A stretch of 64,000 nucleotides of DNA from Bacteroidales bacterium (lineage in GTDB: Bacteria > Bacteroidota > Bacteroidia > Bacteroidales > UBA932): NCBI GenBank assembly GCA_022653735.1, contig JALCSU010000006.1, positions 1-64,000 on the forward strand. Reading direction: 5' to 3'. This document shows, piece by piece, positions 1-11,021 of the stretch. Below the pieces are notes generated by a model. That model was not told the DNA's origin, made no database searches, and worked only from the letters and a program-made list of their open reading frames with translations. The position numbers and the translations under genes were made by a program. Every line of letters begins with the position of its first letter. The first letter of the stretch is position 1.

Positions 1-2
1 TC

Positions 3-1706
3 TTCCAAAGCAAGAACTTCGGAGTCAGGTGGTCTCACTCTCAAGATTCGAAGAAACATCCTGGAACAACGTTTTCGGCATCAGTGAACTTTTCCAGCCC
101 TTCGAACAGCCGTTACAATTCAAGGTCTGTTTCTGAAGCTTTGCAGAATCAGATTTCCTCCTCGATTTCATATTCAAAGAATTGGAACGGGAAATTCAAT
201 CTCTCGATCAATGCGATGCACAGCCAGAGTTCCAGAGACAGCTCATACGCATTTACCTTCCCTAACCTCACGTTTTCTGTCTCCAGATTCTACCCGTTCA
301 AGATCAAGAACAGGGTCGGGAAAGAAAAATTCTATGAGAAATTCTCTCTGGCCTACAACACTTCATTGCAGAATAAGATTAATTTCAAGGCATCTGAATT
401 CGGCGAGCCTGGTTTCTTGGACAAATTCCAGAACGGAATGTCACACCGGTTTACCATTGGCCTGCCGGACTTCACGCTGGCAAAATATTTCAACTTCACT
501 CCTAGCGTGAGCTATGGCATGAATTGGTTCTTCCGTAAAAACGAGGCCTATTTCGATTCGCAGAAAAATAGCGTGCAAAGAAATCTCACTGGGCAGTTCT
601 CTACATTCGGAGTGACTCAGACATATTCGGGATCGGTGTCCATGAGCACTCGAATCTACGGAATGTTCAATTTCGGCAAATTCCATAAGATACAGGCCAT
701 CAGGCACGTGATTTCACCTAGCGTAAGTTTCAGCTTCACTCCTGAGCAGGGTACGAGATTAAACGGATGGAGAACTCTGAATTATATCGACACGACCGGC
801 GTGCAACGCTCATACGACTACAATATCTACCAAGGCCAGATGAACTCCGTTCCTGGACAAAATAGCAAGGCGGCCTCGATGAGCATTTCTATCGGAAACA
901 ATCTTGAGGCGAAAGTCAGAGACCAAAGAGACACGACAGGGAAAGGTTCCAAGAAGGTCAAAATTCTGGATCAGTTCAACATAAGCACAGGATACAATTT
1001 CCTTGCTGACTCATTGAACATGAGCAATGTGGGCATTACCATGTCAACCTCCATCTTCGGTAAGCTCGGACTGAACGGAAACATGAACTTTGACCCTTAT
1101 GCGATTAATGACCACGGGCAAAGGATCAATAAATTCAACATAGTTGAGACCGGCGTGCCACTAAGGCTCACGAACATAAGCGCATCTCTTTCATATTCAT
1201 TGTCCGGTAAAGGAGCGATTAATGGAAATGATGGATCAAAATCAGGGAAAGACGGCGGATCGGAGAATGCTGCTGACTATTATAGAAGGATATATTATCA
1301 TCCTGTCACTAATGAATATATTCCTGGCGGCTGGTTGTACTACACAAACCCTAATGTGCCGTGGTCTGTGAATTTCAGCTATTCTTATAGTTTGAGTAAG
1401 CAGTACTCCTATACGAATGAAAAACTCGTGAAAAGGAATAACATAACTCAGACGCTTGGAATTTCCGGAAACGTCCAGCTCACGCCTAAGATGTCCTTCC
1501 AGTTCACGTCTGGTTACGATTTCACTGCCCTGAAAATGAGCACTACGCAAATCTCGGCCAGGTACGACCTGCACTGCTTCAATATTGCCGTATCTTGGGT
1601 GCCTACAGGCAATTACAAATCCTACAATTTCATAATTTCCGCTAATGCAGCAGCCCTTGCAGACCTGCTTAGATTTAAGAAGAGCACAAGTTATTGGGAC
1701 AGATAA
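3..1706 (+). CDS. LptD-like outer membrane beta-barrel protein, 5' truncated by window edge
   Basis: Frame is open to the window start (FQSKNFGVRWSHSQDSKKHPGTTFSASVNFSS...); alternating aromatic/polar beta-strand pattern; resembles the Bacteroidota LptD-like family. Confidence 0.7.
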   Translation, partial: FQSKNFGVRWSHSQDSKKHPGTTFSASVNFSSPSNSRYNSRSVSEALQNQISSSISYSKNWNGKFNLSINAMHSQSSRDSSYAFTFPNLTFSVSRFYPFKIKNRVGKEKFYEKFSLAYNTSLQNKINFKASEFGEPGFLDKFQNGMSHRFTIGLPDFTLAKYFNFTPSVSYGMNWFFRKNEAYFDSQKNSVQRNLTGQFSTFGVTQTYSGSVSMSTRIYGMFNFGKFHKIQAIRHVISPSVSFSFTPEQGTRLNGWRTLNYIDTTGVQRSYDYNIYQGQMNSVPGQNSKAASMSISIGNNLEAKVRDQRDTTGKGSKKVKILDQFNISTGYNFLADSLNMSNVGITMSTSIFGKLGLNGNMNFDPYAINDHGQRINKFNIVETGVPLRLTNISASLSYSLSGKGAINGNDGSKSGKDGGSENAADYYRRIYYHPVTNEYIPGGWLYYTNPNVPWSVNFSYSYSLSKQYSYTNEKLVKRNNITQTLGISGNVQLTPKMSFQFTSGYDFTALKMSTTQISARYDLHCFNIAVSWVPTGNYKSYNFIISANAAALADLLRFKKSTSYWDR

Positions 1707-1730
1707 TATTGCAATATTGAATTTTTTATT

Positions 1731-1738
1731 TATATTTG
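1731..1738 (+). promoter_or_regulatory. Bacteroidota -7 box (TATATTTG) upstream of rho
   Basis: TAnnTTTG consensus in the intergenic region. Confidence 0.45.
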
Positions 1739-1824
1739 CATCGCCTTCCTAACACGACTTCTGAAGGCATTCACTTTTTGTAAACAAAATCTTACCATTT
1801 TTTCTCTGGCAATACTTTATTTTT

Positions 1825-3705
1825 ATGGCATATACACTATTTGATTTAAACTCCATGAGCATTGATGAACTACAGTCAATAGCCCAGAAGTACAATGTTA
1901 AGAATTTCAAGAAACTCGATGCCGAAAATCTTGCTTTCGCTATCCTAGATGCTCAGGCAAGCGAAATTTCTCATAATCCAGTTCCTGAAGCTCCTGCTAA
2001 GAAGAAACGCGGCAGGCCAAAGAAAGCAGCTGACGCAAAACAAAAGGAGGAATCCAAGCCTGCCATCGAGAAGCCAGAGCAGCCGAAAGCTGAAGAAAAG
2101 CCTCAGAAGCAGGAAGAAAAACCGAAGGTCACGCTTGAAGAAAAGGCACCTAGCACTAAGAGAGGACGTAAACCTAAGCAGCAAGCGGCAGGAAAACCTC
2201 AAGCGGAAGAGAAACCAGAAATGGAGGCTGTAGAGGTAATACCTGTTGAAAAGCCAGAAAAACCTGTTAATGAAAATGCTTCGGTGGCCCCGGAAAACAA
2301 TGAACCGGCATTACCACTTGAGCAACCTCAGGAATCGAGCAACGATCGCAAATTCATTCATCAGCTTTTTGACGAATTGAAGGACGACCCGTCACAGAAT
2401 AATATTCCAGGGAAGAAAAAGCAAAAGAATAATAATCAGAACAGGTTCCAGAACCAGCAGAATAAGGGTCAGCGTCCGAACGGACCTATGCCTCAGCAAA
2501 ATAATCAGCAGAACCAGTTCAAGCCTCAGCGCCAGCCGGAAATTGAATTCGAAGGTACCGTAGAGGCTACTGGCGTGCTGGAAATAATGCCAGATGGCTA
2601 TGGTTTCCTTCGTTCTTCTGATTACAATTACCTGAATTCACCTGATGACATTTATGTTAGCCAGGGCCAGATTAAGGCGAACGCTCTGAAATCCGGAGAC
2701 ACGGTTACTGGGGAGATTCGGCCTCCTAAGGAAGGCGATAAATATTTCCCGCTGGTAAAAATCAAATACATAAACGGAAGGACTCCGGAATTCATCCGTG
2801 ACAGGGTTCCGTTCGATTTCCTGACTCCGTTGTTCCCGAACCAGAAATTCAATTTACTGGGCCACGGCCATGAGAAAGACACTTCCTGCCGCATCGTGGA
2901 CATGTTTACCCCTATCGGCAAGGGTCAGCGCGGACTCATCGTCTCTCAGCCGAAGACAGGTAAGACCATGCTTCTGAAATCAATTGCGAACGCCATTGCT
3001 GACAATCATCCTGAAGTTTACGAGATAGTGTTGCTAATAGACGAACGACCTGAGGAGGTGACCGATATGAGCCGCAGCGTACAGGCAGAGGTGATAGCTT
3101 CGACTTTTGATGAGCCGGCAGAAAGGCACGTCAAGGTTGCGAATATGGTACTGGAGAAAGCTCGCAGACTCGTTGAATGTGGTCACGACGTAGTAATATT
3201 GCTAGATTCCATCACTCGCCTAGCACGCGCGTACAACACCGTACAACCGGCATCTGGAAAGGTGCTTACTGGCGGCGTGGATGCGAATGCCCTTCAGAAG
3301 CCAAAGAGGTTCTTCGGAGCGGCGAGGAATATAGAGGGCGGCGGTTCGCTGACCATATTGGCAACTGCACTCACAGAAACTGGTTCCAAGATGGATGACG
3401 TGATCTTCGAGGAATTCAAAGGCACTGGTAATATGGAGCTCCAGCTGGATCGCACTCTGGCAAACAGGAGGATATTCCCTGCCGTCAATGTCGTACTTTC
3501 GAGCACTAGGCGTGACGATTTGCTGTACAGCCCGGAAGTGGCGAACAGAATCTGGATATTACGCAAGCTGCTTGCCGACATGAATCCTACCGAGGCCATG
3601 AATTTCATGTTGCAGCTCATGGATGAGTACAAGACCAATGAAGCCTTGCTTGACAACATGAATAAGGTCTCGCCTCGCGAAGCCAAATACTACGACACGT
3701 ATTAG
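1825..3705 (+). CDS. rho: Transcription termination factor Rho with extended Lys/Gln/Asn-rich N-terminal insertion
   Basis: [46 protein letters not shown]... Rho ATPase core. Confidence 0.97.
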   Translation: MAYTLFDLNSMSIDELQSIAQKYNVKNFKKLDAENLAFAILDAQASEISHNPVPEAPAKKKRGRPKKAADAKQKEESKPAIEKPEQPKAEEKPQKQEEKPKVTLEEKAPSTKRGRKPKQQAAGKPQAEEKPEMEAVEVIPVEKPEKPVNENASVAPENNEPALPLEQPQESSNDRKFIHQLFDELKDDPSQNNIPGKKKQKNNNQNRFQNQQNKGQRPNGPMPQQNNQQNQFKPQRQPEIEFEGTVEATGVLEIMPDGYGFLRSSDYNYLNSPDDIYVSQGQIKANALKSGDTVTGEIRPPKEGDKYFPLVKIKYINGRTPEFIRDRVPFDFLTPLFPNQKFNLLGHGHEKDTSCRIVDMFTPIGKGQRGLIVSQPKTGKTMLLKSIANAIADNHPEVYEIVLLIDERPEEVTDMSRSVQAEVIASTFDEPAERHVKVANMVLEKARRLVECGHDVVILLDSITRLARAYNTVQPASGKVLTGGVDANALQKPKRFFGAARNIEGGGSLTILATALTETGSKMDDVIFEEFKGTGNMELQLDRTLANRRIFPAVNVVLSSTRRDDLLYSPEVANRIWILRKLLADMNPTEAMNFMLQLMDEYKTNEALLDNMNKVSPREAKYYDTY

Positions 3706-3731
3706 ATTCTGACACGTCAGAATTTATAAAT

Positions 3732-3763
3732 ATCCTGGGATGAACTAATATTCGTCCCAGGAT
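3732..3763. terminator. Bidirectional terminator between convergent rho and carB
   Basis: ATCCTGGGA...TCCCAGGAT stem followed by T-rich tract. Confidence 0.6.
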
Positions 3764-6700
3764 TTTATTTGCACCTCATCAAGCGGCATTGCGCAGAACG
3801 CCCGGATGAAAGCCGTAGCTAGGCGCGAATTAGTGAACAGGGTCACATTGAAATCGACGGCAGCGCGACGAATCTTGTATCCGTTGGATTGCTCCAAGGC
3901 AGAATGATCTTTCGGAACATTGATCACCATATCAACTTCCTTGTTCTGAATCATTTCCAGTGCCGGTCTGAAGCGCCCCTTAAGGTTAGGATTGTCGCAT
4001 TCGCTAGGCCATAGCACTTTAGTGCACGGAATGCTGTTCTCTACGAGATATTTATATGTTCCGCCGGTGGCGAACAATTCGTAATCATGCTCCACCAGCA
4101 GCTTACAAGCATTCAGCATGTCGGCTTTCTGCAAGGCATCGCCGGTTGAAAGCAGGATTCGTTTCTCTGGAATGCGCTGGCCTACGGAAAGCAAAGATTT
4201 TATCAGTGCCTCATTAAGGTCATCACCAAGGCAGCCAACTTCTCCCGTAGACCTCATGTCGACACCCAGCATAGGATCGGCTTCTTCAAGCCTAGCGAAA
4301 GAGAACTGGGATGACTTCACACCCACGTAATCCAAGTCGAATGCACTTTTCTGAGGCGGAGCCGGATGAAGCCCGAGCATAACCTTGGTCGCAAGCTCGA
4401 TGAAATTGATTTTAAGCACCTTGGAGACGAACGGGAACGATCTGGAAGCCCTTAGGTTACATTCTATCACCTTAATCTGGTTATCCTTGGCGAGGAACTG
4501 AATATTGAAAGGACCTGAGATATTCAACGCGCCGGCAATAGCCCTGGCAATCTTCTTTATGCGACGGACAGTCTCTACGTAAAGCTTTTGCGGAGGAAAT
4601 TGGATTGTGGCATCGCCAGAGTGCACTCCAGCATATTCAATATGCTCTGAAATCGCATATGCCAGCACTTCCCCGCCGTCAGCTACAGCATCGAACTCTA
4701 TCTCTTTAGCCCTTTCGTAGAATTTGCTTATGACGACAGGATGCTCCTGGGACACTTCTGCAGCAAGCGATAGGAATTCCTGGAGAGACTGCGCATCGTA
4801 GCATACGTTCATTGCGGCACCGGAAAGCACGTACGAAGGCCTTACCAACACAGGATAGCCGACCTTGTCTAAGAATTCGTCTACGTCTTCTTTTGTCGTA
4901 AGCTCTCTCCATTCAGGCTGATCCACGTCCAGAGCATCCACGATGGTAGAGAATTTATGCCTGTCCTCAGCCTTATCTATGTCCTCTGCACTTGTTCCCA
5001 GAATATGCACTCCGTGATTGAATAGCCTTAGTGCCAGATTGTTAGGAATCTGGCCTCCGACAGAAACCACTACGCCGTGAGGCTTTTCAAATTCCTCGAT
5101 GTCCATGACACGCTCGAACGTAAGCTCGTCGAAGTAAAGCCGGTCGCACATATCGTAGTCGGTGGAAACTGTTTCTGGGTTGTAATTGATCAGCACTCCC
5201 CTGTAGCCCTGTTTCTGAATAGCCTGAAGGGAAGAAACGGAACACCAGTCGAATTCAACCGAACTTCCTATTCGGTAGGCTCCTGACCCTAGAACGATGA
5301 CTGATTTGCCATCATTTTCATATTCAATGTCATTCTTGGTGCCATTGTAAGTAAGATAGAGGTAGTTTGTCTTTGCCGGGAATTCGGCGGCCAAGGTGTC
5401 TATCTGCTTCACGACAGGCACAATGCCGCGCGATTTCCTATATTCCCGTACCTTATCCATATATTCATAGGCATTAACCGTGTCTTTGTAGACTGCCCTC
5501 TGAATCTGGAAATCCGAGAATCCTTCCTGTTTCGCCTCTCGCAGCAGTACATCGGGCAGATCCTCTATCTTGCCGTAGCCCTCCATCTCTTTGAAAGTGC
5601 CGACTATCCTCTCCAGCTTCTCTAAGAACCATTTGTCAATCTTCGTCAGCTCATGGATGCGCTCAACTGAATATCCCGCTTGCAAAGCCTTGGAAATCAC
5701 GAATATTCGTTTGTCCGTCGGTTCTCTGAGGGCTTCCTCGATGTCTGCCACCTTCAATTCTTTGTTGCCCACGAAGCCGTGAGCCCCTTGGCCTATCATC
5801 CTGAGGCCTTTCTGAATAGCTTCTTCGAAGGTGCGGCCGATAGCCATCACCTCGCCTACGGATTTCATCGACGAACCGATTTTGCGGGAAACCCCGTGGA
5901 ATTTGCTCAAATCCCAGCGCGGAATCTTGCACACGATGTAATCCAGCGCAGGTTCGAAGAATGCAGGTGTCGTCTTAGTGACGGAATTCTTAAGGTCGAA
6001 AAGACCGTATCCCAGGCCAAGTTTCGCCGCTACGAAGGCAAGAGGATAGCCTGTAGCCTTGGAGGCTAGGGCAGAAGAACGGCTGAGACGGGCGTTAACC
6101 TCGATAACCCTGTAGTCCATGGCATCCGGATCATAGGCGAACTGTACGTTGCATTCGCCTATGATTCCGATATGGCGAACGATCTTTATGGAAAGTTCGC
6201 GCAGATAATAGTAATCCTTGTTCGTAAGCGTCTGCGAAGGGGCGACCACGATGCTCTCGCCGGTATGTATGCCCAGCGGGTCGAAGTTCTCCATGTTGCA
6301 GACAGTGATGCAATTGTCGTATTTGTCTCGGACCACCTCATATTCTATCTCCTTCCAGCCCTTCAATGATTTTTCCACCAGCACTTGCGGAGAAAAGGAA
6401 AAAGCCTTCTCGCATATTTCTTCTAGTTCTTCATCATTGTCACAGAATCCTGAGCCAAGACCGCCCAAAGCATAAGCGGCGCGGATAATGAGCGGATAGC
6501 CAAGCTCTTGCGCTGCCCTCTTCGCGTCCTTTATGTTGGCGGCAGGGTGAGACTTGATGGTCTTTACACCGATTTCATCCAGCTTTTTCACGAACAATTC
6601 CCTGTCCTCAGTGTCCATGATGGCCTGCACGGGAGTCCCAAGCACTTTCACTCCGTACTTTTCCAAAACGCCTTTCTCAAAGATTTCCACTCCGCAGTTA

Positions 6701-6984
6701 AGCGCAGTCTGGCCCCCGAACGAAAGAAGAATCCCCTGAGGTCGTTCTTTCTCGATGACTTTCTCCACAAAGAACGGAGTGACCGGAAGGAAATAAATCT
6801 TATCGGCCACACCCTCAGATGTCTGGACGGTCGCGATGTTAGGATTGATTAATATCGTCTCTATGCCTTCCTCGCGCAACGCCTTGAGAGCCTGAGAGCC
6901 AGAGTAGTCGAACTCCCCAGCCTGGCCTATTTTCAAAGCGCCAGATCCAAGAATAAGAACTTTTTTTATGCTAGCGTCTTTCAT
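3745..6984 (-). CDS. carB: Carbamoyl-phosphate synthase large subunit
   Basis: 1079 aa; LGSGALKIGQAGEFDYSGSQALKAL, duplicated ATP-grasp halves, C-terminal MGS-like domain. Confidence 0.97.
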   Translation of the reverse strand: MKDASIKKVLILGSGALKIGQAGEFDYSGSQALKALREEGIETILINPNIATVQTSEGVADKIYFLPVTPFFVEKVIEKERPQGILLSFGGQTALNCGVEIFEKGVLEKYGVKVLGTPVQAIMDTEDRELFVKKLDEIGVKTIKSHPAANIKDAKRAAQELGYPLIIRAAYALGGLGSGFCDNDEELEEICEKAFSFSPQVLVEKSLKGWKEIEYEVVRDKYDNCITVCNMENFDPLGIHTGESIVVAPSQTLTNKDYYYLRELSIKIVRHIGIIGECNVQFAYDPDAMDYRVIEVNARLSRSSALASKATGYPLAFVAAKLGLGYGLFDLKNSVTKTTPAFFEPALDYIVCKIPRWDLSKFHGVSRKIGSSMKSVGEVMAIGRTFEEAIQKGLRMIGQGAHGFVGNKELKVADIEEALREPTDKRIFVISKALQAGYSVERIHELTKIDKWFLEKLERIVGTFKEMEGYGKIEDLPDVLLREAKQEGFSDFQIQRAVYKDTVNAYEYMDKVREYRKSRGIVPVVKQIDTLAAEFPAKTNYLYLTYNGTKNDIEYENDGKSVIVLGSGAYRIGSSVEFDWCSVSSLQAIQKQGYRGVLINYNPETVSTDYDMCDRLYFDELTFERVMDIEEFEKPHGVVVSVGGQIPNNLALRLFNHGVHILGTSAEDIDKAEDRHKFSTIVDALDVDQPEWRELTTKEDVDEFLDKVGYPVLVRPSYVLSGAAMNVCYDAQSLQEFLSLAAEVSQEHPVVISKFYERAKEIEFDAVADGGEVLAYAISEHIEYAGVHSGDATIQFPPQKLYVETVRRIKKIARAIAGALNISGPFNIQFLAKDNQIKVIECNLRASRSFPFVSKVLKINFIELATKVMLGLHPAPPQKSAFDLDYVGVKSSQFSFARLEEADPMLGVDMRSTGEVGCLGDDLNEALIKSLLSVGQRIPEKRILLSTGDALQKADMLNACKLLVEHDYELFATGGTYKYLVENSIPCTKVLWPSECDNPNLKGRFRPALEMIQNKEVDMVINVPKDHSALEQSNGYKIRRAAVDFNVTLFTNSRLATAFIRAFCAMPLDEVQIKSWDEY

Positions 6985-8057
6985 AACTTGCTGATAAATT
7001 CGTCGAACAAAAATTTTGTGTCAGTCGGGCCGCTGGAAGCCTCGGGATGGAACTGAACCGAGAAAAACGGCTTTGTCTTGTGCCTGATGCCCTCGTTTGT
7101 GCCATCATTCATGTTAACGAACCACGGTTCCCAGTCCTCGCCCAGAGTTTTGTCATCTACTGCGAAGCCATGGTTCTGGGAAGTGATGAAGCAGCGATTT
7201 GTGCCGCACATCCGGACAGGCTGATTATGGCTGCGATGACCGTACTTTAGTTTGAAAGTGTTTGCTCCGCCTGCCCTTGCGAGCAGCTGGTTGCCCATGC
7301 ATATTCCGAATATAGGCTTGTCGGCTTTCATCGCCTTACGAAGATTGGCGACCGTAACATTGCAGAATTGCGGGTTTCCAGGACCGTTCGATATGAACAA
7401 TCCGTCATATTCCAGAGCATTGAAGTCGTAATCCCAAGGCACCCTGATGAGCTTCACTCCCCTTTCAACGAAGCACCTGAGTATATTGTGCTTCACTCCG
7501 CAATCAACCATCACGACCGTCTTGGGGCCGCTGCCATATTCAATGACTTTGTCGCAGCTTACGATCTGTATCTGATTCTCAAGGTTGGGATCATCCACAG
7601 GAAATTCTTTCTGGCAACCTTGGGGCACTATCATTCCCAGCATGGAGCCTTTCTCTCGAAGAACCTGCGTAAGCGCCCTAGTGTCAATGTCGTATATTCC
7701 AGGAATATGCTGTTCCTTTAGCCACTCGTCAAGGCTTTTCACGGCATCCCAGTGGCTATATTCAAAGGAATAGTCGCTAATGACCAAGCCACGGACCCAG
7801 ATTTTCTCAGATTCGAAATTTTTCGATATTCCGTTTTCATCCGCTCCTTCATCTGGAACACCGTAATTTCCTATCAAAGGATAAGTTACGCAAAGAATCT
7901 GACCCGAGTATGACGGGTCGGTCAGGCTTTCGGGATACCCTACCATGGCGGTGGAGAAAACGACCTCCCCATCTGTCGGCTTGTCGTAGCCGAAAGAATA
8001 GCCGTGGAATTCCATGCCGTTTTCTAGCCTCAGTACTGCTCCAAGTTTTTCTTTCAT
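6981..8057 (-). CDS. carA: Carbamoyl-phosphate synthase small subunit
   Basis: GLFISNGPGNP, FGICMGNQLLARA and FSVQFHPEASSGP class I amidotransferase motifs; start chosen at MKEKLGAVLRLENG. Confidence 0.95.
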   Translation of the reverse strand: MKEKLGAVLRLENGMEFHGYSFGYDKPTDGEVVFSTAMVGYPESLTDPSYSGQILCVTYPLIGNYGVPDEGADENGISKNFESEKIWVRGLVISDYSFEYSHWDAVKSLDEWLKEQHIPGIYDIDTRALTQVLREKGSMLGMIVPQGCQKEFPVDDPNLENQIQIVSCDKVIEYGSGPKTVVMVDCGVKHNILRCFVERGVKLIRVPWDYDFNALEYDGLFISNGPGNPQFCNVTVANLRKAMKADKPIFGICMGNQLLARAGGANTFKLKYGHRSHNQPVRMCGTNRCFITSQNHGFAVDDKTLGEDWEPWFVNMNDGTNEGIRHKTKPFFSVQFHPEASSGPTDTKFLFDEFISKL

Positions 8058-8246
8058 CTCTTGAATATAAAAAAGACCATTCCAAATTGATGAAATGGCC
8101 CAACGTTTCAAAAAATAGACAGAACATCCTTCCCCGCGTCATGGAAAGACGCACTGCAAACATGCAATGTTCCAATAGACTCACTCATTCCGGACGTTCG
8201 TTTTGGCAAAAGTAGCAAAAAAATCCTAATTTCGCAGAAATATTTC

Positions 8247-9668
8247 ATGAATATGAATCTGGCACGTTATGACGACACCATTGCTGCCCCTGCTACGATT
8301 CCAGGGACAGGAGCAATCACAGTTATCAGGCTGAGCGGAGGCAGGACATTTGACATATTGGACAAAGTCGTGACATTCAGCCACGGGTCTGCTTCAGAGG
8401 CATTGCCGAATACAATAAAGTACGGGAACATTTTGAATTCTGATGGCTCTGTCCTGGACGAAGTGCTTGTCAGCATATTTAGAGCCCCTCATTCTTACAC
8501 TGGTGAGGATTCCGCGGAGATTTCCTGCCATGCGTCTTCTTACATTGCCTCAGAGATTCTTCGATTGCTATGCGATGCCGGGGCTCGCTCTGCAGAGGCA
8601 GGTGAATTCACTCGCAGAGCTTTCATCAATGGAAAGATGGACTTGTCTCAGGCCGAGGCTGTCGCAGATGTGATTTCTGCTAACAGTTCTGCATCACTGC
8701 ATCTTGCGATGAGTCAGCTTAGAGGCAATTATTCTTCCAAGCTTAATGTGTTGCATGACAAATTATTGGAAATGTCATCTTTACTAGAACTTGAGCTAGA
8801 CTTTTCCGAAGAAGACGTAGAGTTTGCTGATCGAGGCAAACTGAGCTCTCTGCTCGAAGATGTCTTGGCTCATATCCGGATGCTGAAGGATTCTTTCAAA
8901 TATGGCAATGAAATAAAGAATGGAGTTCCTGTTGCCATTGCAGGGCGCGTGAACGCCGGCAAGAGCACTCTCCTGAATGCCCTCTCTGGAGAAGAAAGAG
9001 CCATCGTCACTGACATTCCAGGAACGACCCGCGACACGCTAGAGGAAACTGTCATCATAGATGGAATTTTGTTCAGATTCATCGACACTGCCGGCCTGCG
9101 AGACACCGATGATCCCGTAGAGAAAATCGGCGTTTCTCGGTCGTATGAGAAGCTAAAAAAAGCCTCTGTCGTGCTTGCCGTGATTGACGTTACTTCAAGC
9201 GAAGAAGAAAACACTGCTTCGATTACTGATATTGCAAAAAGGATCGATCCGAAGAATCAGAAGCTTATCGTATTGTTCAATAAAACTGACGAATTGGCTC
9301 CTAACATAAATGTTAGTATTCTAAACAATAGTGTTTTATCTACTGAAAATAAAACTGATATCATATATATTTCAGCAAAGACTGGTTTCGGATTGGATGA
9401 ATTGAAAAAACGGCTCTCAGAGACCCAGAAAGACAAAACTTTCAATTCTGACGATGCAATTGTGACGAATTTGCGGCATTTTTCCGCCCTCGCCGAGGCA
9501 GAAAAATACCTCCTTCATCTCAAATCTGCGATGTCGTCCGGAGTCTCGAATGACCTGCTCGCCGAAGACCTCCGCCAAGCCAATTACGCCCTCGGCATCA
9601 TCACCGGCGAAGTCACCACCGACGAACTCCTCGGCAACATTTTCGCACATTTCTGCATCGGGAAATAA
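8247..9668 (+). CDS. mnmE: tRNA uridine-5-carboxymethylaminomethyl modification GTPase MnmE
   Basis: GRVNAGKSTLLNAL, DIPGTTRDT, C-terminal FCIGK. Confidence 0.97.
   Translation: MNMNLARYDDTIAAPATIPGTGAITVIRLSGGRTFDILDKVVTFSHGSASEALPNTIKYGNILNSDGSVLDEVLVSIFRAPHSYTGEDSAEISCHASSYIASEILRLLCDAGARSAEAGEFTRRAFINGKMDLSQAEAVADVISANSSASLHLAMSQLRGNYSSKLNVLHDKLLEMSSLLELELDFSEEDVEFADRGKLSSLLEDVLAHIRMLKDSFKYGNEIKNGVPVAIAGRVNAGKSTLLNALSGEERAIVTDIPGTTRDTLEETVIIDGILFRFIDTAGLRDTDDPVEKIGVSRSYEKLKKASVVLAVIDVTSSEEENTASITDIAKRIDPKNQKLIVLFNKTDELAPNINVSILNNSVLSTENKTDIIYISAKTGFGLDELKKRLSETQKDKTFNSDDAIVTNLRHFSALAEAEKYLLHLKSAMSSGVSNDLLAEDLRQANYALGIITGEVTTDELLGNIFAHFCIGK
9651..9668 (+). repeat. Putative attL core at mnmE 3' end (TTCTGCATCGGGAAATAA)
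   Basis: Near-identical copies at 39671-39688 and 56871-56888, all encoding CIGK-stop; integrase lies just downstream. Confidence 0.75.
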
Positions 9669-9788
9669 ATACACCGAACCACCCTCTACGCGCCCCGTAT
9701 AAAACCTCCTAACTCTCACATAATCAACGATAAAATGTTGAAAACTTTTCCGGATTAGTTTGGGCTAATTCGGGATTTTTTTGCTATA

Positions 9789-9818
9789 TTTGAACCACAT
9801 TTGAACCACGCGTGGTTC
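9789..9818. promoter_or_regulatory. TTTGAACCAC direct repeats and GAACCACGCGTGGTTC palindrome overlapping a TATATTTG -7 box
   Basis: Two direct copies plus one inverted copy; the repeat also occurs at 39624-39633 beside attR. Confidence 0.6.
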
Positions 9819-9956
9819 AAGACTATGGAGGGCACCGGCCGAATACCATCCCTTTACATAGGTTTACGTAGATTTACAAACTTGTACCCAATTAGAAGGG
9901 TCAAACGGCACGTTGAAGGTCTTGCGCCTCATCTCCGCCAAAATGATGTAAAAAGT

Positions 9957-11021
9957 ATGCACATTGTGACAAAGACATGCTCCTGCTGCGGCAACACGTT
10001 TACCACGGACATCCCGAGGCAGACGTACTGCAGCGTCGCCTGTCGCAATACGCAGAACACCCGCATCAAGCGCCAGCGCAAAGAGGCACGCAAAGCCAGA
10101 GCCGAGGTGAAGGAAGCGCGAGCGACGCTCGAAGGAAAAGCCCACCTCTCAATCACCGAAGCCGCCAAATTCCTCGGGGTATCCCGCCCTACCCTGTACG
10201 CCCGCATCGAGCAAGGAGAACTCGTCCCTATCCGCGTCTCTTCCCGCACCGTCCGCATTCCAATGGAGCAGCTCAAAGCGGACAGCCACCTGACGCCCCA
10301 GCCCAGCAAAGGCGACTTCTCCGTGCTCATATCAAAGGCCGAGGTCTTGGAGAAGTACAACATCTCCGAATCCTGGCTGATGCGACGAATGAAAGAAGAA
10401 GGCTTCCGCCCGCGCATCATCAAAGGCAAAGCCTTCTACCCCAAAAAGGAAGTGGACCGGATGTTCAAGCCCAAGCCCGTATATAATAAGGAAGACTGGT
10501 ACAACGCTGAGGATCTGATGCAGAGCGAAGGAATCACGCGCAAATACATCTCCGCCTACGTCCGCGAAAAGAAGATTCCTGTCCAGCGGGACGGACGCCT
10601 ACTCCTGATTTCCAAGAAAGAATGGGACCGCAGCCGCCTCTTCCAGGGCGACATAGAGAAGAACTACCTCACCGTAGACCAGGCCAAGAAACACTATCAC
10701 CTCGGCCAGCAAACTTTCTACGACAAAGTAAAGGCGGCAGGCCTTGAGGGCACCCGCACCGGTGTCTTCGTCTACTACAAGAAAGCCGACCTCGACCGCC
10801 TCTTCAAAGACAAAACCCCGAAAATCCCCGCTGAGATTCGCAAGAACTACATGCGCAGCGGCGACGCACTCAAATACTACCACCTCGGCCAGAAACGCTT
10901 CAGCGAAGAAACTCAGGCCGCTGGCGTGACCAAAGTCCGGACGGAAGGCAACTACGTCTGGTACAAGAAAGATGAACTCGACAAGTTATTCAAAAAGATA
11001 AGCGATAATGGGAACAACTAA
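9957..11021 (+). CDS. Zinc-ribbon protein with several tandem MerR/HTH_17-like DNA-binding domains
   Basis: CSCCGNTFTTDIPRQTYCSVAC followed by repeated LSITEAAKFLGVSRPTLYARIEQGEL-like units; upstream of and overlapping the integrase. Confidence 0.65.
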   Translation: MHIVTKTCSCCGNTFTTDIPRQTYCSVACRNTQNTRIKRQRKEARKARAEVKEARATLEGKAHLSITEAAKFLGVSRPTLYARIEQGELVPIRVSSRTVRIPMEQLKADSHLTPQPSKGDFSVLISKAEVLEKYNISESWLMRRMKEEGFRPRIIKGKAFYPKKEVDRMFKPKPVYNKEDWYNAEDLMQSEGITRKYISAYVREKKIPVQRDGRLLLISKKEWDRSRLFQGDIEKNYLTVDQAKKHYHLGQQTFYDKVKAAGLEGTRTGVFVYYKKADLDRLFKDKTPKIPAEIRKNYMRSGDALKYYHLGQKRFSEETQAAGVTKVRTEGNYVWYKKDELDKLFKKISDNGNN